53,377 nucleotides of DNA, taken from NCBI GenBank assembly GCA_947167135.1, contig CAMVGV010000014.1, forward strand, positions 1 to 53,377, read 5' to 3'. This document shows positions 7,431 through 16,467 of this stretch, piece by piece (position 1 is the stretch's first letter; every line of letters starts with the position of its first letter). The DNA comes from an uncultured Lachnospiraceae bacterium. Its GTDB lineage: Bacteria > Bacillota > Clostridia > Lachnospirales > Lachnospiraceae. A model generated the notes under the pieces. That model was not told the DNA's origin and ran no database searches. It was given only the letters and a program-made list of their open reading frames with translations. The position numbers and the translations under genes are program-made.

Positions 7431-8207
7431 TTGGACAGATACAATATTATGTGGACGGGCGGTCTGGATTCCACATACACAATGATAGTTTATTCACACT
7501 ACGACATCGAGATACAGCCCTACTATCTAAGACATGGAAGGAAATCCGAAAAATATGAGTTCAAGGCCATGGAGGAGATCAGGGAGGAGCTCCTTAATAA
7601 TGAAAAGACAAAGGCTAAGATACTGCCGCTTATAGTGATAGGAGAGGAGGATATCCCTTCCGACAGCGAGGTAGAGGCAGCGTATTCGCGCTTAAAGGCC
7701 CAGGGGGGACTTGGCAGCCAGTATGACTGGATAGCAAGGTATGCGAGACACCATGATGTTGAAGGACTATTCTATTCTCCGGTTAAGCCAACGTCCTCGG
7801 CGTCAAAATTCAGGGGCTGCATAGAGGCAAACGGTGTGATAAAGGAATATGTGAATTCCGTGGGAAGAAAGGTTTTCACTGTCGATATGGAGAACAGCAG
7901 TCCGGATCTGAAGCTTGTATTCGGCGGCTTCAATCTCTCTGAAACCTTTGATATAACTAAGCTTGAGGAAGAAAAGAGGATGCGGGAGGAAGGTTATACC
8001 CGGATCCTGGAAAAAACCTGGTTCTGTCATACACCGGTACTGGGGAAAGCCTGCGGCTGCTGCCACCCCTGTGAGACCACGATCGAAGCGGGGCAGACCT
8101 GGAGATTTACGGAGAGCCGACTTAAGCGCTACAGGGAACTGAAGGCGGGAGCTTCTCCCGGAAAAGTCAGGCTTGAAACCTATCTGGATGTTCTGCTTGG
8201 AAGATGA
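7431..8207 (+). CDS. QueC-like PP-loop ATP pyrophosphatase, copy 2
   Basis: The 258-residue protein is a paralogue of the one at 188-982. The PP-loop TGGLDS is at residues 9-14. The zinc-type cluster is at Cys199, 208, 211 and 214 with the same C-x8-C-x2-C-x2-C spacing, and Cys210 is an extra one. The two differ strongly in the middle, so they probably act on different substrates or work as a pair. The TTG start at 7431 follows AAGGAAG. A promoter-like extended -10 precedes it. The next genes form the radical SAM operon, 138 bp away. True QueC function is unlikely because the queuosine genes are absent and the core sequence diverges; a carboxylate-activating role in glycan tailoring is the working idea. 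Confidence 0.75.
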   Translation: MDRYNIMWTGGLDSTYTMIVYSHYDIEIQPYYLRHGRKSEKYEFKAMEEIREELLNNEKTKAKILPLIVIGEEDIPSDSEVEAAYSRLKAQGGLGSQYDWIARYARHHDVEGLFYSPVKPTSSASKFRGCIEANGVIKEYVNSVGRKVFTVDMENSSPDLKLVFGGFNLSETFDITKLEEEKRMREEGYTRILEKTWFCHTPVLGKACGCCHPCETTIEAGQTWRFTESRLKRYRELKAGASPGKVRLETYLDVLLGR

Positions 8208-8214
8208 AGCAGCT

Positions 8215-8254
8215 ATTCAGAACAGTTGATCACGAAACCGCAGGTGACGTATGA
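8215..8254. repeat. Decayed CTATTCAGAACAG hairpin repeat
   Basis: The segment runs CTATTCAGAACAGTTGATCA then CGAAACCGCAGGTGACGTATGA. It matches 39983-40024 (CTATTCAGAACAGTCACTTG then CGGAACCGCAAGTGACGTATGA), where the second part forms a perfect 10-bp hairpin. Here the stem has decayed. It sits between the PP-loop stop and the promoter at 8268. Confidence 0.7.
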
Positions 8255-8267
8255 TGACCGGGGGAAT

Positions 8268-8296
8268 TTGAAAGGGACTGTATAATCCTGTATAAT
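8268..8296 (+). promoter_or_regulatory. Sigma-A type promoter for the radical SAM to GNAT operon
   Basis: TTGAAA (8268-8273) and TATAAT (8291-8296) are spaced by 17 bp. A second TATAAT at 8281-8286 lies too close to this -35. Six tightly coupled genes follow from 8346 to 14985 without an evident terminator, so this promoter may drive all of them. Confidence 0.75.
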
Positions 8297-8345
8297 CAGG
8301 TGGCCGGACTGCTCATTATTTTTGACAGAAAAACTGAGGTATATT

Positions 8346-9218
8346 ATGGCATCGTATTTTAAGAGAGTTTTCAAGCCCACATACAGGGAGTATCTGTACG
8401 CGATACCCGGGAAGAAGTCTATCGGAGGCTGTTTTAAGCTTCTCTGGAACCTGATAAAGCCCAATGCGGTAACCTACCCGGACGTGGTGGTGGTGCTTAC
8501 CACCCACTGCTCCTTACGCTGTGCCAAGTGCAATAATCTGATGCCCTGTTACAAGGAGCCTTACCATATTCCTGCGGAGGAGGTACTAAATGATATAAGA
8601 ACCCTTCTCTCCCACACAGATCTCTGTGTAAAGCTGGAGCTTCTCGGAGGCGAGCCCTTTATTTACCCGGAGATAGATAAGGTGATAGACGGGGTCAGGG
8701 ACTTTAAGAATGTAATGTGTGTGGCCTTCACCACAAATGCAACGGTCATACCTTCGGATGAAACCTTAAAAAAGATCGCAGCCCTTTCGAATAAAAAGAT
8801 AGTTATCAGCGACTATGGGGTAAAGACCCAGAAGGTTGAGGAATTTATGAAGGTCTGCAAGGAATACGGCATACCCTGCGGACGCTCCATCTCCAGATAC
8901 TGGGCGGATCCCGGAAATACGGAGTGCAGGAATAAGAGCATAGAACAGCTTGGTATTGAGTATAACAAGTGTTATAGTTCCCGCTACTGCCGTACAATGC
9001 TGAACGGCAGGGTTTATGCCTGTGCAAGAGCGGCATCCCTTGCAGATCTTGGTCTTATGGACGGAAGCCATGACAGCTTCAACGTGAGGGAAAAGGTCAG
9101 TGACAGGGAATTCAGGAAGGGCTTCAGGAAATTCCTGACACTGGATTATGCAGATGCCTGCAACTACTGCGATCACTTCTTAAACATACATATTCCTGCG
9201 GGAGAGCAGCTTCCATGA
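8346..9218 (+). CDS. Radical SAM protein with C-terminal cysteine region
   Basis: The 290-residue protein has the radical SAM cluster CX3CX2C at Cys55, 59 and 62 (THCSLRCAKC), then LLGGEPFIYPEI, the SAM-binding GGE motif. A second cysteine-rich region near the C-terminus (NKCYSSRYCRTML, VYACARA, ACNYCDH) suggests an auxiliary Fe-S cluster of SPASM or twitch type. The ATG at 8346 is preferred over a TTG at 8322 because CTGAGGT lies just upstream. Its stop overlaps the next gene by 4 bp (ATGA). Radical SAM enzymes in polysaccharide loci can epimerise, dehydrate or otherwise modify sugars or peptides; which one is not visible. It is not a good match for QueE because it is longer and carries the extra cysteines. 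Confidence 0.85.
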   Translation: MASYFKRVFKPTYREYLYAIPGKKSIGGCFKLLWNLIKPNAVTYPDVVVVLTTHCSLRCAKCNNLMPCYKEPYHIPAEEVLNDIRTLLSHTDLCVKLELLGGEPFIYPEIDKVIDGVRDFKNVMCVAFTTNATVIPSDETLKKIAALSNKKIVISDYGVKTQKVEEFMKVCKEYGIPCGRSISRYWADPGNTECRNKSIEQLGIEYNKCYSSRYCRTMLNGRVYACARAASLADLGLMDGSHDSFNVREKVSDREFRKGFRKFLTLDYADACNYCDHFLNIHIPAGEQLP

Positions 9219-10720
9219 CGAAGAGGTTGATAAACGGCCTGAAAAAACATACATGGATTTTGTATGTTTTTTTTGCGTTTATACAGCTCCTCTTTATGTT
9301 CTATCAGGGAGGAAAGCAGTCCATGTGGCTTGATGAAATGTCGCTTATCGGTACCATCACGAAGGACAAGGGGATAGGGGACATTTTATGGCAGTATCTG
9401 ACCGTGGATGTAACGAACCTTCCCCTCTTCCCGCTTATATCGGCTCTCTGGTACCGTGTTTTTCCCGCAAATGACAGGCTGATGCTACTTCTTACCGAGC
9501 TCTTTTCATCGGGGGCGCTGGTGGTCACAGCCTTTCTCGCGGAAAGGAATTTCGGGAAAAGAGAGGGGATTCTTTCGGCCGTACTTATGCTGATATCCCT
9601 CCGTCCCGTCATAAACTGCGGATTTGAATTCCGCTCATATGCCTTTATGCTGTTTTTCTCAGCACTCTCACTATTTTTTTATTATGAAAAAAACAGGAGC
9701 CCGGGAAAAAGGGAGGAACTCCTCTTCGGAGCATCACTTCTCCTTCTTATTTTTACCCACTACTCCGGTATCATATTGACAGCGATACTCGGATTTTTGG
9801 ATCTTATTAAGGTAATATCGAAAAAACAGGGCTTTTCCAAACTTCTGCCCTATTTCGCTTCGGGCTTTCTGTTTTTGCCATGGTTCATTCTGATGCTCAG
9901 ATTCAAGGAAAAGAGTATAAGCTCCTTCTGGGTGGATCCTCCGACAATGCCGGAGATCGCAAGGACTCTGAAATATCTCCTGTCAAATAATGAGGCGGTA
10001 TATGTGATCTTTATTTTCGGGATACTGATAACTGCCGCAGAGCTCATAATGACGGCATATAAAGGAGAAGTAACGGATTGGGCTGCTTTTTTGTCACTGG
10101 AAATGCTGTGCACGGTCTTTATTATGATACTTTCAGTTTTCGTTTACAGCGCATATATCAATCCCGGCGGCGGCTTTTTCCTTAAAAGATATTTTATCGT
10201 GCTGCTGCCGCTTATGGTGTGTGTCACTTCCTATGCAGTGAGAAAGATGACGGACTTTTTTGCTTCCTGGAAAAACAGGGAGGAACTCAACGCTGCATTT
10301 TTCGTTATTTCCGGCTTTTTCCTCATTTATTTCGGCTTTATAAATCTTTCGGAGATCAGGGATAAAACAAAGAAAAGCGCTGAGACCTTCAGGGAGGCTG
10401 CTGCATATATTAAGGAGCAGGGCGTATTGAAGGAAGGAGAGGATGCGGCTCTTGTCTGCTCGGTAAACCCAAGGGCAGCCGCAGGCTTTTCTGAGTACTA
10501 TGTGCGCCGGGGAGGAAGGGAAAAAGAGATAGCCACCGTGAGTCTCCAGGGGGAGGAACCGGTAAAGGAGCTCTCGAAATATGACAGGCTGTATCTCGTA
10601 TATGTACACAGGGATTTAAAGGATCTGGATCCTCTTATAGAAAAGACTTTGAGGGAAGAATATGAGCTTACAGCGCAAAATGAAGAAGTAAAGGCAGCCG
10701 TATTTGAGAGAAGGCACTGA
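9215..10720 (+). CDS. GT-C type membrane glycosyltransferase (PMT/ArnT-like)
   Basis: The 501-residue protein has about ten hydrophobic segments, beginning with TWILYVFFAFIQLLFMFY. The first outer loop carries SMWLDEMS near residue 32-39, the acidic motif of GT-C enzymes that use polyprenyl-phosphate sugars. A soluble C-terminal part from about residue 390 is probably extracytoplasmic. It should transfer a sugar to a glycan or protein on the outer face. It is coupled to its neighbours at both ends: ATGA overlap with the radical SAM gene and a 1-bp TGATG overlap with the next gene. Confidence 0.8.
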   Translation: MTKRLINGLKKHTWILYVFFAFIQLLFMFYQGGKQSMWLDEMSLIGTITKDKGIGDILWQYLTVDVTNLPLFPLISALWYRVFPANDRLMLLLTELFSSGALVVTAFLAERNFGKREGILSAVLMLISLRPVINCGFEFRSYAFMLFFSALSLFFYYEKNRSPGKREELLFGASLLLLIFTHYSGIILTAILGFLDLIKVISKKQGFSKLLPYFASGFLFLPWFILMLRFKEKSISSFWVDPPTMPEIARTLKYLLSNNEAVYVIFIFGILITAAELIMTAYKGEVTDWAAFLSLEMLCTVFIMILSVFVYSAYINPGGGFFLKRYFIVLLPLMVCVTSYAVRKMTDFFASWKNREELNAAFFVISGFFLIYFGFINLSEIRDKTKKSAETFREAAAYIKEQGVLKEGEDAALVCSVNPRAAAGFSEYYVRRGGREKEIATVSLQGEEPVKELSKYDRLYLVYVHRDLKDLDPLIEKTLREEYELTAQNEEVKAAVFERRH

Positions 10721-12141
10721 TGGGAAAAAAACCATTTCATGAATGGGAAGAAAAGCACGGACTTATAAATAACAGATCCGTGGAGGGATTTCAGTACTGG
10801 AATTATATGCGCCGGGACATGAATATGTCCTTTAAGGACGAGTATGCCGATCTGGATCCTGTTTTTTTTAAGAATATGAAGGAAGCTTCAAAGAGCGGAA
10901 GGATCAATGATCTGAAAAGGATCCTTAAGGTTTTCACTCCCGACGGCTCTGATCCGGTGAAAAAGGCGGATGTACTTATACTATGTCACGGCAGAAGGCA
11001 GGAGATCGACGGAAAGCTCGTAAGCATTTATACGGACTATCTGGAGGACTATTTTCCGGATTCCGTAAGCGTGCAGAGAACAGGCGGCGGAAAGGGCTAC
11101 AGGGACAGTCTGAAAACAAGGCACATTGTATTTCTGGAAAAGCTGACTACAAAGAGCTATATTTATAAGTACCTTAACAGGCTCATCCATCCCGGGGAAT
11201 ATAACAGGATAAGAAGGACGGTCCTTGATGATATGCGGGAAGCCTTCGCGGACCTTAAAAAGAACTATTCCCTTAATGTGAACGAAGAAGATTTTGCCGG
11301 CAGAGCCGCGTCTCTCTTCTTTTATTACCGCTATAAAAAACCGAGGCTTGAAAAGCTTATAAAAAAGATATCTCCGAAGGTCATCGTCGAGGTCGTTGGC
11401 AGGAGCTTCGATGCAGAGATCATAAATGAGATCGCCTTTGAAAACGGAATAGAGACAGTGGAGCTCCAGCACGGCAGCGTGGGCTTCTGGTATCCTGACG
11501 GAGTAACGCTGCCGCAGGTGCCGAAATGGTACTATCTATTCGGAAACTACTGGAAAAAGGCAGTCAAGCTGCCGGTTCCGGAGGATCATGTCCTATCCAT
11601 GGGCTTTCCCTACCATGATATGATGATGGAGAAATATCCAGAGGAAAAGAGGCAGAGGGATGATAACACCATAATCTTCCTGTCCAGCAGGAAATACGGA
11701 AAAGAATTATCCGCTGTGGCGATGGAGTTAAAGGAGCTCAGGCCGGATATCCATATCATCTATAAGCTTCATCCAAGAGAATATCAGGATTATTCCGTGG
11801 TATATGCCCCCCTTGACAGGGCCGGAATTGAGGTGATAAAAGATGACAGCCTGCCCTTATACGGTCTGTTTTCAAGGAGTGGAATGCAGGTCGGGGTTGA
11901 ATCTACCGCAGTTTATGAGGGCATGGGCTTCTCTCTAAGGACCTTTATATGGGATATTCCCATGGCCGCAAGCTTAAAGGAGCTTGCAAGTCTGGGCTAC
12001 GCTTCGGTCTTTAAGGATGCCCGGGAGCTTTCAGAGCTTATAAAAGCCGACGATAATGATAACACTAGATATGATATTGATGATTTCTGGAAAAGGAACA
12101 GTTTAAATAATATAGTGTCCGGGATAAAAGGATTATTATGA
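10720..12141 (+). CDS. Putative capsule or teichoic-type glycosyl/glycerophosphotransferase (GT-B like)
   Basis: The 473-residue protein has no membrane segment. It shows VELQHGSVGFWYP near residue 245-257 and IIYKLHPREYQ near residue 346-356, the two histidine motifs seen in capsule glycosyltransferases, polysialyltransferase-like enzymes and CDP-glycerol glycerophosphotransferases. A GVESTAVYEG segment near the C-terminus fits the donor site of such enzymes. Which of these it is cannot be resolved by eye. With neuABC downstream, a sialyl-type transferase is possible; with the LtaS-like genes nearby, a polyol-phosphate transferase is also possible. Coupled to the genes on both sides. Confidence 0.65.
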   Translation: MGKKPFHEWEEKHGLINNRSVEGFQYWNYMRRDMNMSFKDEYADLDPVFFKNMKEASKSGRINDLKRILKVFTPDGSDPVKKADVLILCHGRRQEIDGKLVSIYTDYLEDYFPDSVSVQRTGGGKGYRDSLKTRHIVFLEKLTTKSYIYKYLNRLIHPGEYNRIRRTVLDDMREAFADLKKNYSLNVNEEDFAGRAASLFFYYRYKKPRLEKLIKKISPKVIVEVVGRSFDAEIINEIAFENGIETVELQHGSVGFWYPDGVTLPQVPKWYYLFGNYWKKAVKLPVPEDHVLSMGFPYHDMMMEKYPEEKRQRDDNTIIFLSSRKYGKELSAVAMELKELRPDIHIIYKLHPREYQDYSVVYAPLDRAGIEVIKDDSLPLYGLFSRSGMQVGVESTAVYEGMGFSLRTFIWDIPMAASLKELASLGYASVFKDARELSELIKADDNDNTRYDIDDFWKRNSLNNIVSGIKGLL

Positions 12142-13691
12142 ATAGAAAAGTCACGGTACTTGATTATCTGGAAGAAAACTACAGGAGCATAGCTGAAAAA
12201 ACAGCTGTTTCCGATGAGAGCGGAGAGATCAGCTGGGGAGAATTAAGGAATAGATCTCTGGCTCTTTCTGAAGGTATTTTAAGCAGACCGGATATGGAAG
12301 GCAGAAAAATACCTATCGTTATTTTTATGGAAAAATCAATAGCGCACGTTATTTCGATATACGGCTGTCTATACAGCGGGAATTTCTATGTGCCGGTTGA
12401 CATAAATACTCCTGAAGACAGATTAAAGAGTATACTTTCTACACTTAAGGATTACAGGGTGCTGACAGACGAAAAGAACCTGGAGCACCTGAAAAACATA
12501 GTAGATGATAAGGATATACTGCTTATCGGGGAGCTGCTTTCCGCCGTTTCAGAGGACTCAGACTTTTCCGCAACGAAAAAACGCTTAAAACTTTTGACCG
12601 ACTTTAGCCTTATGTATATCATCTTTACCTCGGGCTCCACGGGAACTCCCAAGGGAGTAGCCGTGCGCCACAGGAGCGTAATGGACTATATTGAGAGCTT
12701 TATGGATGAGATCGGTATGGAGAGAGAGGATGTGTGCGGGAATCAGACACCATTTTATGCCGATATGTCCCTTAAGGATCTTTATATGACTCTTGCATCC
12801 GGTGCAGAGCTGTGCATTATTCCCACAAGATTCTTTTCCTTTCCTTTGAAGCTTCTGCAGTACATGGAGGAAAAGAGGATAAGCTACTGTATGTGGGTTC
12901 CCACAGTTTACCGGATAGTTGCGCAGTTCAAGGCTCTTTCGAAGCTTAGACCATCGAAGCTGCGGACTGTATGCTTTTCAGGTGAGACCATGCCGCTATC
13001 TGTATTTGAGTACTGGAGGGAAAACTATCCGGATATAGACTTCTGGCAGCTATACGGTCCATCCGAGATAACGGGATCCTGTAGCTTTTATAAGGTGGAT
13101 AACAGGCGTATATATGAAGATATCATCCCCATAGGAAAGCCCTACAGGAATACGGGCATGATACTTATGGATAATGAGGAGATCATTCCCTTATCAGATA
13201 CAAACAGAAAGGGTGAGATATGTGTCTACGGAAGCTGCCTTGCTGCCGGCTACTATAATGATGACGAGAGAACAGAGTCTTCTTTTTCACCCCTTCCCGG
13301 AGAGCTTGGGTATAAAGAAAGGATGTATCATACCGGAGATCTCGCGTATTATGACAGTGAGGGAAATTTTGTTTTCGCGGGAAGAGCCGATTATCAGATA
13401 AAGCATATGGGCCGACGGATGGAGCCCGGGGAAATAGAGGCTGCAGCAGAGGCTCTTGATGATATTGACGCCTGCTGTCTTATCCATAATAAAGAAAAGG
13501 ATGACCTTATCCTTTATTACATAGGAGGGGCCTCTGCAAAGGATATTTCCAATGCTCTAAGGTCCAGGCTGCCATCCTACATGCTTCCCAATGGATACAG
13601 ACAAACGGAAACTCTGCCCCTTCTGCCAAACGGAAAGGTGAACCGGAAGGAGCTTGATGTAATTGAAAATGAGAAGGGAAAGGAAGAGTAA
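12138..13691 (+). CDS. Stand-alone amino-acid adenylation enzyme (DltA/NRPS A-domain like)
   Basis: The 517-residue protein has all core motifs of the adenylate-forming family: IIFTSGSTGTPKGVAVRH near residue 158-175 (A3), LYGPSEITGS near 312-321 (A5), GEICVYG (A6), YHTGDLAYYD (A7), a FAGRADYQIKHMGRRMEPGE block (A8) and LPNGKVNRKEL with the catalytic lysine (A10). It should activate an amino acid as AMP ester and load it onto the carrier protein encoded directly downstream. Length and partner resemble DltA/DltC, but no DltB or DltD is present in the window. The selected amino acid cannot be read with confidence. It overlaps the previous gene by 4 bp. Confidence 0.9.
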   Translation: MNRKVTVLDYLEENYRSIAEKTAVSDESGEISWGELRNRSLALSEGILSRPDMEGRKIPIVIFMEKSIAHVISIYGCLYSGNFYVPVDINTPEDRLKSILSTLKDYRVLTDEKNLEHLKNIVDDKDILLIGELLSAVSEDSDFSATKKRLKLLTDFSLMYIIFTSGSTGTPKGVAVRHRSVMDYIESFMDEIGMEREDVCGNQTPFYADMSLKDLYMTLASGAELCIIPTRFFSFPLKLLQYMEEKRISYCMWVPTVYRIVAQFKALSKLRPSKLRTVCFSGETMPLSVFEYWRENYPDIDFWQLYGPSEITGSCSFYKVDNRRIYEDIIPIGKPYRNTGMILMDNEEIIPLSDTNRKGEICVYGSCLAAGYYNDDERTESSFSPLPGELGYKERMYHTGDLAYYDSEGNFVFAGRADYQIKHMGRRMEPGEIEAAAEALDDIDACCLIHNKEKDDLILYYIGGASAKDISNALRSRLPSYMLPNGYRQTETLPLLPNGKVNRKELDVIENEKGKEE

Positions 13692-13940
13692 ATGCGGGAA
13701 GAACTAATAAAACTGCTTTCATCTATCTGCCCCGAGGTGGATTTTGAAAATGAAAAGGCACTTATCGATGACGCTATTCTGGATTCCCATGCCGTTCTTT
13801 CCATACTGGCGGCCATAAGCGAAACCTATGACGTGGAATTCGAGGCTGATGACGTAATGCCGGAAACCTTGAATGATATTGACAGTATATGCACCCTGGT
13901 GCAGACACTTCTTGACAGGAAGGCATCATCAAATGGGTAA
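13692..13940 (+). CDS. Acyl/aminoacyl carrier protein (DltC-like)
   Basis: The 82-residue acidic protein has the pattern of a phosphopantetheine carrier: the attachment site is LDSHAV with Ser32 (usual DSL/DSF, here DSH), followed by helix II and an FEADDVMPETLNDIDSI helix III region. It starts directly after the adenylation gene stop and overlaps the following gene by 8 bp. It probably carries the amino acid activated by the upstream enzyme. Confidence 0.9.
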   Translation: MREELIKLLSSICPEVDFENEKALIDDAILDSHAVLSILAAISETYDVEFEADDVMPETLNDIDSICTLVQTLLDRKASSNG

Positions 13941-14985
13941 GTTTGACGAGAAATATGACGTAAGGAGAGCAGAGGTTTACGATATAGCTTCCATTATGGA
14001 TTATATAGGGACCTATTGGTCTCCCGGTCATATCATGTCTGTTGACAGGGCCTATTTCGAATATGAATTCCTTACTGAGGAGGGCGTGAACTTTGTGATC
14101 GCCGTTGACCGTTTAACCGAAAGCATACAGGGGATACGGGGGCTACTCTTCAGCGCCGCCGACAAAGAAAAAAGGGATATGTGGGGAAGCATCTGGAAGG
14201 CAAATTCCGGGGGAGGGAATTTCCCGCTTCTCGGAACGGAGATAAGGAAGAGGACAGCCGCTTTATTTCCCTTCAGGTACAATCTCGGCGTGGGTCAGAA
14301 TATGAATACCACGAGGATCGCCGGAGGCTTTTTTGGGAAGAAGATAGTCAGACTAAAGCATTTCTACAGGCTGAATCCTGAAATCAGGGAATATAAGATA
14401 GCAGTTATAAATAAACCTCCGATCCTTAAGGCACCCGGACCGGGATATAAGGATCCCGCCTTCGCTGTAAGGCTCGGATCCATTGAGGAGGTAAGGGACA
14501 GGATAGATATAGAGGCTGTTGATTCTGTGCCCTATAAGGACTTTTGGTTTATAAAACACCGTTATTTTGACCATCCGCGATATGAGTACCGCCTGTATGC
14601 CCTGGGGAAAAAGGGTGAGAGAGCTTCAGCCCTAATGGTGATGAGGGAGGTTTCCATAGAGGGTTCAAGGGTACTCCGTGTGATAGACTATATCGGGGAT
14701 CAGGAGCCTCTGGCCGGACTGTACGGCTTTTTTGCCGAAATGCTTTCTGAGGGGCAATATGAGTACGTTGACTTCTATGAATACGGCTTTGATGAGAGTT
14801 TCTTAAAAAAGGCGGGTTTCAGTGAACGATATGAAGAGGGAGAGGAAAATATCATACCCAATTATTTTGAGCCCTTTGTCCGTGAGAATAAGGAGCTGTC
14901 CGGCTTTATGGATTCAGATATAAATGCAACCATCTTTAAGGGTGACGGTGATCAGGACCGTCCCAATATTCCGGAAAGGAAGTGA
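13933..14985 (+). CDS. GNAT-like acyltransferase, probable aminoacyl transfer partner
   Basis: The 350-residue protein begins YDVRRAEVYDIASIMDYI, a GNAT-like opening, and ends with DGDQDRPNIP, a tail I associate with uncharacterised proteins of surface-polysaccharide clusters. The fold assignment is tentative: no clean Q/RxxGxG/A acetyl-CoA loop is visible. That is compatible with an acyl donor other than acetyl-CoA. Because the gene overlaps the carrier-protein gene by 8 bp (ATGGGTAA), the likely role is moving the carrier-bound amino acid to a sugar amine. The ATG at 13933 is chosen over an upstream in-frame ATG at 13873 that lies inside the carrier gene. It is the last gene of the operon and converges on the flippase. 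Confidence 0.55.
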   Translation: MGKFDEKYDVRRAEVYDIASIMDYIGTYWSPGHIMSVDRAYFEYEFLTEEGVNFVIAVDRLTESIQGIRGLLFSAADKEKRDMWGSIWKANSGGGNFPLLGTEIRKRTAALFPFRYNLGVGQNMNTTRIAGGFFGKKIVRLKHFYRLNPEIREYKIAVINKPPILKAPGPGYKDPAFAVRLGSIEEVRDRIDIEAVDSVPYKDFWFIKHRYFDHPRYEYRLYALGKKGERASALMVMREVSIEGSRVLRVIDYIGDQEPLAGLYGFFAEMLSEGQYEYVDFYEYGFDESFLKKAGFSERYEEGEENIIPNYFEPFVRENKELSGFMDSDINATIFKGDGDQDRPNIPERK

Positions 14986-15023
14986 GAGGCTTTATCAGAG
15001 CCCAGGTCCGCTACTCACGGATC

Positions 15024-16424
15024 TCAGAAATACTTCTTCTTTATCCTGTACATTGCGTATAAGGACGAGAGTCCCATTATAAATGCAAGGATCCACCTTA
15101 TTATCATATAGGGGAAGAGGAGCTGGAGAGACAATCCGGCGATCATCATGATAAACATGACAATAAAGGTAAAGCGGTTATCATAGACCTTCGTAAAGCC
15201 GTATCTTCTGCTGATATAGTAATGAAGAAATAAGAGCATTATAAATCCCGCCATTGTGGTATAGGCGGCTGCCGCGTATCCGAAAATGGGAAGGAAGATA
15301 AGGTTCGTCACGATATTGAAGCCGGCGGCCAGAAGGGTACCCACCGATACAATGCCTGTCTTTTTGTAATACTGTTCCACATTTACATATCCCGTATATG
15401 CGAATTTAAAACCGTAGCCTATCATAACCGGCGGAACTATGTATTCCACGCCGGCGTATTTTTTGCCCCCGAGTATCAGCATAAGCTCGGGAGCCACAAG
15501 TATTGAGGCCATTACTATGACCACAAAGAGGGCAACATAGTAGCGGTTCACCTTTTTTATTGATTCCGTCTGCTCCGCATGGAGCTTCTGTGTGAGCCAG
15601 GGAGCCATGGCCTGATTAAAGGAGGTCATAAGGGTGGCCACGATGACACCGCATGAGTAGGCAAGCGAATAATTCCCGTTTGCCTCGGCACCGATCATAT
15701 TTCGTATCATTACCTTATCGGAGGACCCGAGAAGGATATTTGAAAGAAGATGGGGGATAATGGGTATGGAATATGCAGCGGCAAATTTCCAGTACTCTAT
15801 TGAGATGAATTTACGGCCCCTTATCATAAGTATGATGAATACCACCACATAGATCAGGATGTCAGGAACCTCTCCGCCGACTATCCTTGCAAAAAGCCTG
15901 TCCTTGCAGAAATAAACCATAAGAACGGAGCAGAAGGTACAGGCCAGGGACTCGAAAATGGATATCAATACCTGGATCTTATATTCCTGCATTATCCTGT
16001 GCTTCGCCTGAAGGATGCTTAAAGACGGGGCAAAGAGGAGCTCTATGAACATTACGTGGAGATAGAGGATGTCTATCTTCAGGAGATTTGAAAAGAAATC
16101 CGGGAATATTACAACAACCGCGTAAAAGGCTGCGGTGGACAGGGTTCCGAGGAATGTAATGGAAGAAAGATAACCGTCAAAGTCATCCTCAAAATCATAT
16201 CTTGCTCTGAATACGGAGCTCTTCAGATTCAATGTGCAGACGACGGCACAGATCGAAAGCCATACGGCAAAATTGCTGTAGGAGCCGAAATCCTCCTTCG
16301 TAAGCAGTCTTGCAAAGATGGGGGTGGTCGCAAAAGAAATTCCTTTTTTCAGGAAAGTTGCAAATGTATACCAGACTCCTGCTTTCAGGGCCTTAACCGA
16401 TGACTCATCCTGAATCTTACTCAT
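15024..16424 (-). CDS. Wzx-type polysaccharide flippase
   Basis: The 466-residue protein is almost entirely hydrophobic, with about 12 to 14 membrane segments. The N-terminal GVWYTFATFLKKGISF and RLLTKEDFGSYSNF are typical of the polysaccharide transport (PST/MOP) family. It should flip undecaprenyl-linked repeat units across the membrane. It is divergent from the NodB gene and convergent with the GNAT-like gene 38 bp away. On the minus strand TGTTATACT at 16436-16444 is a good extended -10 only about 11 bp before the ATG, so the leader is very short. Confidence 0.88.
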   Translation of the reverse strand: MSKIQDESSVKALKAGVWYTFATFLKKGISFATTPIFARLLTKEDFGSYSNFAVWLSICAVVCTLNLKSSVFRARYDFEDDFDGYLSSITFLGTLSTAAFYAVVVIFPDFFSNLLKIDILYLHVMFIELLFAPSLSILQAKHRIMQEYKIQVLISIFESLACTFCSVLMVYFCKDRLFARIVGGEVPDILIYVVVFIILMIRGRKFISIEYWKFAAAYSIPIIPHLLSNILLGSSDKVMIRNMIGAEANGNYSLAYSCGVIVATLMTSFNQAMAPWLTQKLHAEQTESIKKVNRYYVALFVVIVMASILVAPELMLILGGKKYAGVEYIVPPVMIGYGFKFAYTGYVNVEQYYKKTGIVSVGTLLAAGFNIVTNLIFLPIFGYAAAAYTTMAGFIMLLFLHYYISRRYGFTKVYDNRFTFIVMFIMMIAGLSLQLLFPYMIIRWILAFIMGLSSLYAMYRIKKKYF

Positions 16425-16467
16425 AATGACTTATAGTATAACACAGATTCTCCTTTTTCACGCGGGA

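Noticed and set aside
188-8207. Queuosine or 7-deazapurine DNA-modification cluster
   Set aside because: Two QueC-like genes and a radical SAM gene are present, but QueD, FolE, QueF and a Dpd-type gene are not, and the radical SAM protein does not look like QueE.
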